DNA of 64,000 nucleotides from Poa pratensis (lineage: Eukaryota > Streptophyta > Magnoliopsida > Poales > Poaceae). A model generated the notes under the pieces. That model was not told where the DNA came from. It worked only from the letters and a program-made list of their open reading frames with translations, and ran no database searches. The stretch covers positions 43,049,225-43,113,224 of the forward strand of contig CAMZMU010000020.1 of assembly GCA_947311845.1 (NCBI GenBank), read 5' to 3'. Position numbers and translations under genes: made by a program. Of this stretch, positions 12,970-24,100 are shown piece after piece (the first letter of the stretch is position 1; the number at the start of each line of letters is the position of its first letter).

Positions 12970-13673
12970 ATGGATCACATGATGCATCTAGACCAGCACC
13001 GTGGTAACCTGGAGGAGCAATGCGGCAACCAACAAGACGCTGCCAGAACGAGAAGCACTAGTGTCAGTGTCTCGAGAGTCGCCTTCGTGCTATCCGCAGT
13101 TGCTTTCCTAATTCCTACCTTGGCTCCTCGTCCATGGGCGGGGCTTCTTCCGGTGCCGCCCTATCTGCTAGTCGGCAGCTCCTTGCGGCGTTGTGCTGCT
13201 TCGTCACGACCAAGAAGGCGCTGTTCATCTTCTCCAACGCCATCTTCCTCTTCCTCGCCGCCGATTGCCGATGTTTCTTCAGCATCTGCACCATGGCCCC
13301 ATCTAAAAGCCATGATCATCACACGGCCTCTGAACTGCCACCATGTGCCGTTCATCTTGTTCAACCGTGTGGCTCTTGTTCAGGAAGCCTTTACCACGGT
13401 AGCAACGCCGCTAGTGCATCAGAGAGCTGTTCGGGAGAGCGAGGGAAACGAGAAGACGTTCCGGTGTCGTCCACACCGGAATCATTCAGGCTCGAGGGAG
13501 ACAGTGTAACCTTGGAGACAGTTGTCATCGTCGAGGAGCCAGCCTGCACTGGAGTGGCTCAGGAGCTAGAGAAGCTAGAGATTGACGAGCTCAACAGGAT
13601 GTTTGAGGAGTTCATCCAGAGCAGACGGATTAAATGGATTAAGGAGGAGGAGGAAGTATTGCAATGCCAATAG
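12970..13673 (+). pseudogene. DUF4408-like small membrane protein, probably frameshifted
   Basis: The start at 12970 opens a frame with an acidic N-terminus and a hydrophobic segment (VSRVAFVLSAVAFLIPTLA, about residues 36-54). This frame then becomes Ser/Arg-rich and stops at 13509. A second frame (13134-13673) continues the expected pattern: a second hydrophobic segment (KALFIFSNAIFLFLAAD), an acidic stretch, and a C-terminus ELEKLEIDELNRMFEEFIQS. That ending resembles the Leu-Asn-Arg-x-x-Glu-x-Phe-Ile motif of plant DUF4408/DUF761 proteins. The simplest reading is one gene of about 230 residues with a frameshift between about 13115 and 13150. The alternative is an intact 179-residue protein starting at 13134. 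Molecular function is unknown for the family. A solo LTR begins 23 bases after the stop, so the original 3'UTR (17740 onwards) is now 4 kb away. Confidence 0.55.
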
Positions 13674-13690
13674 GTCTAACTTGTGAGACC

Positions 13691-13695
13691 AGCTC
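13691..13695. repeat. Target site duplication AGCTC (left)
   Basis: Identical to 17735-17739 on the other side of the solo LTR. Confidence 0.9.
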
Positions 13696-14975
13696 TGTAA
13701 CAGCCCCAAGTTTGTGAACCTAAAATGTGAACCAAATTTTCACTTTTGCATTTCATTCATGCATCATGGCATTATTTGTTTTTAGTGTTCAAGTTGAAAC
13801 AGAGTTATGAGAACAAATTAAAACAAATGCAAACACGAGCATCGATTAAATTCAATCCTTGCAATTCAAATGTGTTTGTTTTGACAAACACAAATACAAA
13901 TGCTAATCCATATTTGTCAAGGAAGTTCCAAGAGTTCAAAATATATTTCTCTCAAAGAAATTCAAATGGTAGAATTTAAAGAAATGGAAAAATTCAATAA
14001 TACCATAAGCAATTCCCTATTTTATTCTCCACTCAAATGAACTCCAATTGACCTCAAATTTTTATGAGGGCTTGCCTCTGGTGCAAAGAGAATACCCCAA
14101 AAATTTCATCAAATTTGGAATTATGTAAGTACCCCAAATATTTCAAATACAGTGTTGTTTATTTATTCCAGAACAGAAAAGGACTTCGTTGTAATTGGGA
14201 AAAGAAGTGCAAGGGTTTTTTTGTAAAACTGTGTCGTCTCTCTCCTCCCGCCCGACACGGCCGCGCCATGACCGGCGACAGAGGGAGGCCCCCCACGACG
14301 TCCTGCGTCGCGCCCCGGCCCCCCCTCCTCTCCTCTCCCCTGCGAGGAGATAAGAAGACCACGGGGCCGCTCCTCTGCTCTCCCTGCCCCAGATATTTCT
14401 CCCTCTCCGTTTCTTCTTCCATGGCTGTGACCTAGCCCGAGCTCGCCGCCGCATCGCCGTCGACTGGAGCCGCCATTGACGAATCGGCGAGAACCAAAAG
14501 CTCCGTCTCGACGTCGTCTTCCTCACTGCCCAAGGAATCAAGCCGGATCGTCGTCGTTGCGGAGATCGACGCCATCTTCTCCGCTTCCGGCCGCCAACCT
14601 CCGAGCAAGCTCGCCGCCGTTCTGGTCCTCCTCTTCTGCAGCCGTTTGGTCTCACGCGACGAGGGTGAGCACGCCGTCCTCCTGGACATCTCTGTTCATC
14701 CCAGCTCACCGTAGTTCGTCGTATCCGTCGTAGCCGTAGCGCGCCGCCGCCCGGCATCGTCGCCGGAGCACTCTCCGGTGACCACATGGTCCGTGGCTTC
14801 GCCACTGGATAGCCCGCACCAGTACGCGACGTTTGCATGTTTTAGTAGGTCCCCGCGCGCCGTAGAACCTTGCATCCGTGCACCTCGCCGCCGGTGGTCA
14901 CCGCGGCCGCGCGCGACGTCGACGTGCACGGTTACTACATCAAATAGTTGTGCTCCCGTATACTAGCACAAAGCT

Positions 14976-15045
14976 TGAGCTAGCCCAGTGGCTAGCACAC
15001 GCGCGCACGCTCGCGAGACGCGAGTTCGAACCCTGCAGCGCGCAC
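14976..15045 (+). repeat. tRNA-like segment with A and B boxes (possible SINE head)
   Basis: TAGCCCAGTGGCTAGCA (14981 onwards) resembles a pol III A box, and GAGTTCGAACCCTG (15022-15035) closely fits a B box, at tRNA-like spacing. No clean cloverleaf acceptor stem was found, so it is not called a functional tRNA. It lies within the solo LTR. Confidence 0.4.
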
Positions 15046-15182
15046 CTTTTTCTGGTTTATTCCGCTCACCACACGCGCTGTGTCAGCGCCAACGTGGCTA
15101 AAGGACCCACTGGTCAGTGGCCATGTGTAGAAATGCCTCGGTGAAAAACGTTTTGGATTAATTCCTGAAATTTATACAAATA

Positions 15183-15842
15183 GGCAGATTCAAATACAAA
15201 TTTGTAAATTCGATAACTTATTAAATACTAATCCAAAAATTGCAAATGATATATCAAACTGATCAGGAGAAATAACCTTACCTCATAACATCATTTGCAT
15301 GTCTAACTAAATACTGGAAATAACTTTTTCTTGCACTTTAGTAAAAGGGCAGAATATAAAATGATTTTGTAAAATATATAACTTTAAAAATAATACTCCA
15401 AAATTTAAGTTTGAAGTATCAAAATGTTCAGTACTTAATAGACTTCATGTTTCACCACTTTCCCAAACATGGATAATTATTTTTAATACTGTTTAAAATA
15501 AATTGGGAAAATGGCAGAAAAGAAAAGGATTTTATAAAATTCATAACTTATTAAATATTGATCCAAAAATTGCAAATAAGATATCAAAATGATCAGTGGA
15601 ATAAACTTCACATTCTAACATCATTTCCATGCTGAACTAAATAATGGAATTAACTTTTTCTTGCACTTTAGTAAAAGGGCAGATTTAAAATGGATTTTAT
15701 AAATTCAATAACTTAATATTGATTAATCAGAAAAATGTGTTCTTTATATCAAAATGCTCAGCAAATCAATACCTACCCTAAAACATCATGTCCATGCATG
15801 TTTGATGGATAATTAGCTACTGGTCTAATTGGATTTAGCTAT
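15183..15842 (+). repeat. Four diverged tandem units of 165 bases
   Basis: The anchor GGCAG recurs at 15183, 15348, 15513 and 15678, exactly 165 bases apart. Each is followed by a similar AT-rich unit (TAACTTATTAAATA, CCAAAAATTGCAAAT, ATCAAAATG..CAG, AACATCATTT..CATG). The units have diverged by substitution, but the spacing is unchanged. Confidence 0.8.
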
Positions 15843-17734
15843 AGAAACTATTAAGATAAATATGGGTTTGTGCCAAATATTGCCAAATGATTTGGGACAG
15901 CTCATTTAACTTGTTGATCATGTTTATGATCCATTAGTTGCATTAAACTATCATGTCATCATGTGTTTGCGCATTGCATTTGTTATGCATGTGTGGTTAT
16001 TGATTGTGTTATCTCCGGTGTCTTTATACATCGATAGATCAAGCAGTCGGGGTTCCACCACAATACCCTGACGAACCGTATTACCAGCCCCCTGAACAAG
16101 GCAAGCGTAATCCCCCCTCTGAGCATGTCTCCTCCTATTTTCTGCAATTATTTTCTCCACTATAATATTGCATTCGGTTCCAAATGTCTTTTGCCTGGAT
16201 TAGAGTATCCTACTAGTTGCATTAGATACCTGTTGCCACTACCTGTATCCTTCCTAATATCCATAGGACTGAAGTGTTGGCCTGAGTTAATTATACTTGT
16301 GATATATATGCTTAGTCATGCTTAGTTAAATGCTTATTAGTCCGGTGGATGTTTCAATTGTCGGAACAGTTGATGGAATGACAGGATGTTGCGGAAAATT
16401 GTGAGGACATAAATAAACTGCTTAAAGCGGGGATGAGAGGCCACATGGGATGTGGTGGGTTGTCCCGTTCTCGTCGCCTAGGTGCGAGTTCTTTACCTCT
16501 TGAACCAAGACTGAGCGTGCTTCCATCGGTGGGACATATGGAATCCCTATCGACCGACTAACTTGGGAGGGACTAGCCAGGGTCCTCTAGTTTGAGCTTC
16601 CATTTGCGCGTGCGTGAAGACGGTGGCCAGGACTGGGATGAGGATGGTGGTGTTTAGGAAAATGAGTGGCCACGGGGCAGGGTGTTGGAGGCACTGAACC
16701 TGTCCCGTCCTCACTGATGATACTGGGTTAGTCTCAAGTAAGGTAAAGGTTGTAGCCGCTCCCACTCAGCCGGCTTTCCCCGGAAGAGAGCTAATTACAT
16801 AGGCAATGAGCCGGACGGTACTGGTGGTTAAAAATAGTACACCCCTGCAGGGTAAATCTTTTCGAAAAGCCGTGTCCGCGGTTATGGACGACTTGGGAAA
16901 GGACGATAAGACCATAGAGAAACTTGAACAGAATGATTAAAACCTGAGTACTAAAGGTACTACCAAGAATGCAAGGTTGACTTCCTCGAGGGTGATTCGG
17001 GGAGGTGCCTTGGTAGACAGGTGAAGTGATTGATGGTGGTTGTTGATGAAGTTGATCAAAAGAAAAGAGTTTACTTCTTCTCCCCTTTTGAAAATATTCT
17101 GATTAGTCGATGCCAGATGTCTTTTATAAAGAAAACCAGCTTTACGCAAAACAGCCATAAAACCTTTGAAAGCCAATCATTGAGCTAGTAGCTCTAGTAA
17201 TCTTGCAGAGTTCGTCGAACTCAACGTTGTTTATTTGATTTCAGTGGAGGACTTCACCGACACTGAAGGTGGGTTCTATGTGGACGTCGACGAGTAGTCT
17301 GGGGTTCCCAGGTGGCAGCTTGGGACATCCCGGAGCAGCTGGCACTGGAATGTTATTTATAGGCCTCTTAGGTCATAATTTGGATCTTGTTGTTTAGAAC
17401 AACTTAATTCGCTTCCGCATGATGTACTGTTGGGTATGTGACATCTGGTTGTAATATTTGCTATCTTTCTCTATTATAAGAGTTGAACTATAATGCTTTG
17501 AGTCGTAGAGTCTGTGATGTGCCAGTTGTTCCACAAGTCTTGATCTCTCTATTATGCATTGATAGTTGTGCCTGCGTTAGGGCATCAATCGGGGTGTTGC
17601 GTTGCCGATGATCCATTCCGAGCAACGCCTGCCAAAGGTTTTGGCCGGGGAGTGGTAAACCCGTAACCTCCGGTTGTATCGCCTAACCGGTGACACACAG
17701 CATCACTGTATAGTTCTGTGGTCGGGGCGCCACA

Positions 17735-17739
17735 AGCTC
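17735..17739. repeat. Target site duplication AGCTC (right)
   Basis: Pairs with 13691-13695. Confidence 0.9.
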
Positions 17740-17849
17740 CCCCTGACATCGATGCTGGCATCGCCAAACTGACTGATGATTTATGTCGTGATGAGCAGTT
17801 AGGTTCTTTTCTACTATTGTACTGTGCTCATATATAGGTGTGGTGTAGA

Positions 17850-17859
17850 TTTTTTTTTT
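17850..17859 (-). other. Oligo-T run, possible poly(A) tail of a minus-strand retroposed copy
   Basis: A ten-T run on the plus strand marks the 3' side of the zinc-knuckle remnant. A decayed similarity between GGTGTGGTGTAG before it and GGTGTGAGGTGG near 19650 might be a target duplication, but I cannot confirm it. Confidence 0.35.
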
Positions 17860-18186
17860 GAGGTTTAAGACGGTCGTATCCGTCATCCGATTAGATAGAA
17901 TAGAGTGTTATGTACAGAATTTCGAGTTAGGGAAAAAATCCCTTCACAAGCAAAAAACAACAAAAACTAGTCTCCAGGATCTTGTGTGTGGGCGAAAGCC
18001 CGCACCGCCAATTCCTCCCGCACCAAAGCCGCCACCTCCAAAGGCGAGATTGCCACATTGCATAGGGTCCTTTGGCTCCTCTCCTTCCCTGTCCGCCAAA
18101 ACAAGTGGATGATGGTTTCGCCAGTCGCTCTCCTAGCCTCGTGTGAAGAACCCACAAGTGCTCGCCATGACAACAGACAACCTCGA

Positions 18187-19640
18187 TCAGCAACGCACCG
18201 TTCTCCCTGTGCCCCACAGACACAAAAAACACCTCCTCTCAGCATTTGCAAGGAGGAGTGTCCAAGCATCAGAAACTTCATCATCTAGGCTCCCCGGCGG
18301 CATCTGCCGCACCATCCTCGTCCCTGACGTCGTCTTCTTCTTCTTCTTGGTCTTGTTCACGGCGAGGACGAGGTCGTCGATGGCCGCCACCTCCTGGTCT
18401 GAGAAGGGCCGGTCCGAGACATCTAACAAGGCCAAGAAGTCCTCTCGCTGGCGCCCTGAGGGTGGGCCTCCTCGGTCAGCGAGCCGAGACGGCGCGCCAC
18501 GGTCTCCCTGGCCAGCTGCTCGATCTTGGCGCCTTTCGGGTGCAGCTTGGCGAGTCTCTCGCTCCTCCACGCAGACGGCGGCTCCACCTCCCTCTCGTGG
18601 ACCAACGGCATGGCCAGCGTGCCCAATACGGCAGCCGCAAGTGGCACCGTGATCCGGGCTAAGAAGCCCGACAAGGGGCACAGAGCTGCACCGACCTCCA
18701 TGTCCTGCTGCCCAGGTCCAGCCTGCACCGACGAGACAAAGTCCATCACGAACTGCTGCCCGTCCACCTTCTCAGCAACGATCTCACCCTGAGCGGACAA
18801 CAGGGTAGAGCCCGCTCCAGGCTCGGCAATGCACTGCTCTTCATCCTCCACCTCCTTGCACAACAGCACCACCTCGCAGGACGCATCACCTGGCGAGACG
18901 AAAGAAGGCGGCTCGTCGCTCACAACCGGACGCGGGGACCACCCCGAGGCCGGACACAAGTCCCACGCCGAAATCTCGCCGATCAGACCTTGCCACGCCA
19001 ATATCTCCTCCGACTCTACCGCGGAAACCTGCTCCCTCGCCTCGCGGTCGCCATCCTTTCCTTGCTTTGGTGGCATCATCAGCCCGACCCGCTCGTTTTC
19101 CTCTGTGAGAGCTCCATCCACGCTCTCCTTGTGGCACCGCTCGTTGGGCAGCAACACCTCTGCCGCCGCCGTGGAGCAGCACATGTCCCGCTCGTTCTCC
19201 TCCGAGAGAGCGCCATCCACAACCTCCTTGTAGCACCGCATTGCCAGCATCACCTCGTTCGTCTTGGTGTAGCTCACGTCCTGCTCCGGGCTCGCCATGA
19301 AGAAGATCTCGTGCTCTTCCGGCCTGTCCGCGAGGTCCACTGGCGCCATGAGGACGTCACGGAAGGAACGAAACGGCGAGACAGAGGCTGATGCTCGACG
19401 CTGTTGGGCGGCAGGTGGTGGCGAGGCAGGTGGCTCCTTGCAGCTGCTGGCGAGGTGGCCTGGTTGATGGCACTTCCAGCAGACCTTGGGCTCTCGGCAA
19501 ACTATGGCGAAGTGGCGGTGGCTGAGGCACCGAAAGCAACGCCCTCGCATCTTCTTATGGAGGAGATTGCGCCGAGCCAGGCAGGCCCTAGCCCGCTCCC
19601 CTGCATCAGAAGGCCGGCCTCGAGCATCACCTGTGCAACT
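18187..19640 (-). pseudogene. Zinc-knuckle (CCHC) protein of LINE/retroelement type, frameshifted
   Basis: The minus frame is open from about 19640, with an ATG at 19550. It has two adjacent CCHC zinc knuckles of the form CX2CX4HX4C (CFRCLSHRHFAIVC and CWKCHQPGHLASSC), which bind single-stranded nucleic acid. A long acidic low-complexity middle follows, then a basic RSERLAKLHPKGAK segment typical of grass LINE ORF1-like proteins. The frame stops at 18423. The expected C-terminus (DFLALLDVSDRPFSDQEVAAID) continues in another frame to 18187, so a frameshift lies at about 18430-18480. No reverse transcriptase follows. It is a decayed ORF1-like copy or a gene derived from one. Confidence 0.6.
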
Positions 19641-19659
19641 CTACGGTGTGAGGTGGTTT

Positions 19660-21160
19660 TTGGTGTGATGGTGTCAGCTGTTTGTTAGAATCTATTTACT
19701 TTTGGCAAACAGTGTTTGGAAGAATCACATGCACATTTTGCAGCTGCATAATGCATTTTTTAACAGTAAGTTCTAATAAACTATTTCTAAAATTATCCTC
19801 CTTTATCATCAAAATTGCACACTTTCAATACTAAAAGTATCCTCCTTTATCATCAAAATTTCAGCCAACTGAGAATTAGCAAACTGCATTTAAAATTATA
19901 TTTTTCATCGTTTATTCCGTGCTTGGGCAAATACTTTACCTGTCATCTTGGTGAGCACCAAGATTATCCACGTGTGCGTACATTTCCCTTGTAAACTGCG
20001 AATAGAGAAACGTTCATGCAATACAAAATGTTCGCGTCATGCAAATTTGGAGTTTTACGCAGGATATCCAAATTCGGAAACCTGGATTGCATAGGAGCGC
20101 TTTTATCCAGTTAGCCTACAGAAGTTCCCTGTGATGAGAACACCCAAGACACAAGCTGTTGGCGCTTGTGTTTAGATAACAATACATGCAACTTGCCAAG
20201 AAAATGGGGCACAGAAACTGCGGTGTTCGCACCTTGCCTTATTGCTGTGCTGTTTCTCAGCGTCTTCTTTGCCATCTTCATCCGCATCTTCCCCAGACAA
20301 CCAGTTTGGCTAGTCTTTTATCGATTTATTCATGTACCACTCGGTGTACTACAAATTCAAATCACAATGCAGTGTTAGATTAAAATTTATGAAGCAGCAT
20401 TGTTATTGAATAAATCATGATGCAAAACGTTGATCAGACTCACCAAATCTTCAGTGGAATGTTACGGACTAACGGAGTGGAGCCTTAAAAGTCCATAAAT
20501 CTGAGCCAAACCAACAGCACATGTATGCAGTACCAGTTGCTTTAGGCTCGCATCTGTTCAGGCATCTAATCACCATTTTGAACACAAGTTCAATCCTCAC
20601 CTGTGTACCATAACATATGGACTATGGAGTACGTGGGAGCAAATTACACCCAATTAAAATCATCAAGAGGTCAATCCTTATTTTTCCAGCAAATTTTAAA
20701 AAATCATCAGCCCATATGAATGGCGTGATTCACATATGCGAGGAGCATACTCCCATTCAAAGCAAAGGCAAATAAGGAAGACTTGCCCCCTATCAACAAG
20801 CACAAATGGTAGAAATAACCATCCTCACAATTCGTAGTAATGAACAAAAACAAGTCACAGAAATACACATAATGATAATCTAATCTGTCCAGTCCATATG
20901 CCAATGACCAACCATTGCAGAGTTTTGGACACCATATGCAAATCTACAGACAGAAGTTACCTACAATTGTCACCCATCAGTCAGCTACAGGTGTGGAGCT
21001 GCCTACAGGTTATGTTTAGCATACACAAACAAGGGCAGGGTTTTAGTCTTCACGAACAGGGAGTAACGGTAATTAACATCGGGCTGCCCAAGTGCCCATC
21101 AAGGCAAAAGAGAGAGGTAGGCATTAACACTGGGCGCTACTGCTATGGTGTTTCACAATC
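19660..21160. other. Intergenic, no gene seen
   Basis: No convincing frame on either strand. A short motif (TCCTCCTTTATCATCAAAATT) occurs twice about 45 bases apart near 19795-19860. The right end is the 3' flank of the DEK gene. Confidence 0.4.
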
Positions 21161-21162
21161 CT

Positions 21163-24100
21163 TCAAGCGGTGAACTTCGCTCGACGCAGTGGCTGTTTCT
21201 TCTCCACATCTTCGCTTTCATCTTCATCATCATCTGCCTCCTCTGATAACTTTGTCAGCTCATCTTGAATCATAATTTTGATAGCTCCTTTTCTTGGGGT
21301 CAGATCAATCTTGTAATGGTCAACTGTATGATAGAAACTTGTTAAAATGTCTGATCAACAAACTGCATCTACGACAAAACATGTCTGAAAGGCTTACCGA
21401 GCTTCTGAAGAATGTCGCTAAAAGTGGACTGCAAAATCAAATTTCCAAATGTCAGTTCCGCATAAGAAATTTTGAGTAAAAACAAGAGGTCAACTAGGCC
21501 CTAGAGCAGCCAAAACAAAAGGGCGAGCAATCTTCTAGTAATACGATTGAAGAAATTAACATTACTTCTGTTGAGATACCCACTACCACTAGAGTTAGGA
21601 AACAATAATACTGCAGCCTATAGGGACATATATTGACACCAAATAATAAAATGGTGAGATCAATGAACAAGGTGTAACCAACCGTGTTGAAGTCAACTTT
21701 TTTAAGAATTCCAATAATGGTCTTTTTCAGCTCAGCCTTACTGGGCAAATCTCCTTCAGCTGATTCACCTTTGCCCTTCGTTGCCTCTTTACCTAGATAA
21801 ATATAGAATCATTAGAATTTGCCAGACAATCTGACAACATTATGCACTGATGGTTATCATAAAATGGAAGATATTTCTGCGATTATGCCATAAGCATTAA
21901 TCGCATCAAGTACTGGAATGAGGCCCTTCAAAACCGGAAAAGGAATAGAGTATAAAGAGTATTGCCATGAAATAACCAGCAAATCCATACGCCGGATAGC
22001 AAGAACTAGACTGACAATTACAAAACATCATAGAGAAGGGCAAGTAAGCACCATAAAGTCAAATGTGGTACCTATTGACTTCTTTTCTTCTATCTCCTTT
22101 TCCGAGCTTGGAGTACGTTTCGATATGATGGGTTTCTTCTTTCTAGAGAAGACCTTTGCACTCTCATCAGGGCTCTCCTTTTCCTTGGAAACTTTTGATG
22201 GTGGTGTTTTGCCTGCACTCTTGCTTGTTGTCCTTGGAGGACCTGTCTTCAGGGTGCTCCCTGCAGCAGCCTTCTTTTTACCTGCAGAATCTTTTATTTC
22301 TGAGGACTTCTTACTCCCCTTCTCTTCCACCAAGTCATAGCCATCCTCCTGTTTATCAGGAGCTTCATCTGCGTCTTCCTCACTATCAGACATCATAGGC
22401 TGGTCTCTATCCTCCATATCTTCATCACTATCATACTCCAGAGCTTGTTTACGCCTTTTACTTGGGGATTCGTCATCACCTAATTTCTGAAGCAACAGTG
22501 AGAACAAGATTTTAATAATAATCAAACAATTATGATCATGGGTGTGGTAACATTAACAAATCATCACGAGCTAAGCAGAACTTCACCTGTAACATGTTAT
22601 CAACATGATGTTACTAATTCCATTGCAACAAAAAAGCACTAATAGATGTTGCTGATATTAATAAGGCATTTTTGACAATTGCAACTGCATAAACTATAGT
22701 CGATAGGTTGCATCTGATAAATTTGATACAGTACCTTCTTAGACCTCTTGGGAGTGGCATCCGGAGTCTTACTTGAACTATCGCCTCCTCTCTTGCGCTT
22801 CCTAGAATTTGACCCCTGAGAATAAAAAACACAGAGAAACATATGATAAATTACAGTGCATTTTAATACATACAGCCGTAAAAACATCACAACAGTAAGG
22901 TACTACGGCACACATCTGATACCATGATAGGGATGTCTGTTAATCTCACCTGGTCATCAGAGAGGCCAGAATCAGACATAGAATGAGGTTCAGCAATGAA
23001 ATCCAAGAGCTTTGCCACGATATCTTCCTACATGAGTTATCTCAAACTATTAAGATGCCACATTCATAACGCTATTGCACTGTGCCATTGCTAACAAAAT
23101 CTTTGTTCTATGAACAGAACATTAAATCACCTTTCTAATGTTTGTTTTGGGAACCGGAATAGCAAGGAGGGAACAGAGTTCCACCAACATGTCTTTCATA
23201 CACCTGTCAAGCTTCTCCTTTGCCTTGGCTCTCTGCTTTTCCTACAGAAAAATACAACTTTTAAAGATTTAACCATTTCCATCACCTGAATAAAATGGAT
23301 AATTGAAAATTTTAAGCGCAGCTTACATCACTCTCATGCCACACAAATCCGGAGAACTGAAGTATATGACCTTTAAAATCAACAGTCTGGAACATTGGGA
23401 ACATAATCAATTGTCAGGATAACTAAGCTAATGAGAACTCCAGAAATTACATCAGTCAACTATGACTTCAGAGTTACTCCCTCCGTTAAATAAAATAAGG
23501 CGTACCAATTTTAACCAAATTTTATAAAAAAACTATCAACATCTACAATGTCAAATCAATCTTATTAGATACATTATTAAATAATCTTTCATATTATATT
23601 TATATAGTATTATAGTTTTTGGTGGTTTTTTCTATAAATTTGGTCAGACCTTACAATATTTGACTTTTGACAAAATTTATACGCCTTATTTTATGGAATG
23701 GAGGTAGTATTTCAAAGGAAATGGAACTGGGAAATAATGCATCCATGTTTTACTTAAACAACCCAAACGAACAACTAGATGCCTTTTAAGTTTTAACCAC
23801 CTAACAGTGCAGAAATACGGAAATCCATTGTGCAAATATAAACTGAACTGAATTGTACAGCTAGCTTACTGATGCAATATAACTTAGCATTGCTGCTTCT
23901 ACATGGTGTGTTGCAGAAGCTATCCCCTTGGAAGCTGAACAGTGGAAACTAGCTGGCGCTAAGGTGCTGAGGAGCTCACCCTTCACGACAGGCCTCTTGA
24001 AAGTTAGCTTGGACGCTCAGCATTAAACTCTTGCTCACTTTTGCTACTCTGCTTTAGTCTTGTTAGCTTTGTGCTCCCTCTGCCTCTCGTGATATATAAT

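Larger units (their letters stand above)
13696..17734 (+). mobile_element. Solo LTR, 4.04 kb
   Basis: Begins TGTAACAGCCCC and ends GGGGCGCCACA, with the five-base target duplication AGCTC at 13691-13695 and 17735-17739. There is no internal region, so this is an LTR left by recombination between two LTRs. Inside, from left to right: an AT-rich block, a GC-rich block (14230-14940), a tRNA-like segment (14976-15045), four AT-rich 165-base units (15183-15842), and a 3' half shared with the fragment at 3351-5066. I do not assign a family name. The insertion separates the DUF4408-like gene from its 3' flank. Confidence 0.9.

Noticed and set aside
14143..14838. 231-residue Arg-rich minus-strand frame
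   Set aside because: It arises from the GC-rich part of the solo LTR; no domain, and it overlaps other equally open frames.
14978..15045. Functional tRNA gene
   Set aside because: A and B boxes are present, but no acceptor stem or anticodon arm could be paired convincingly.
15183..15842. CRISPR-like regular spacing
   Set aside because: The whole 165-base unit is repeated, with no short repeat plus unique spacer pattern, in a plant LTR.
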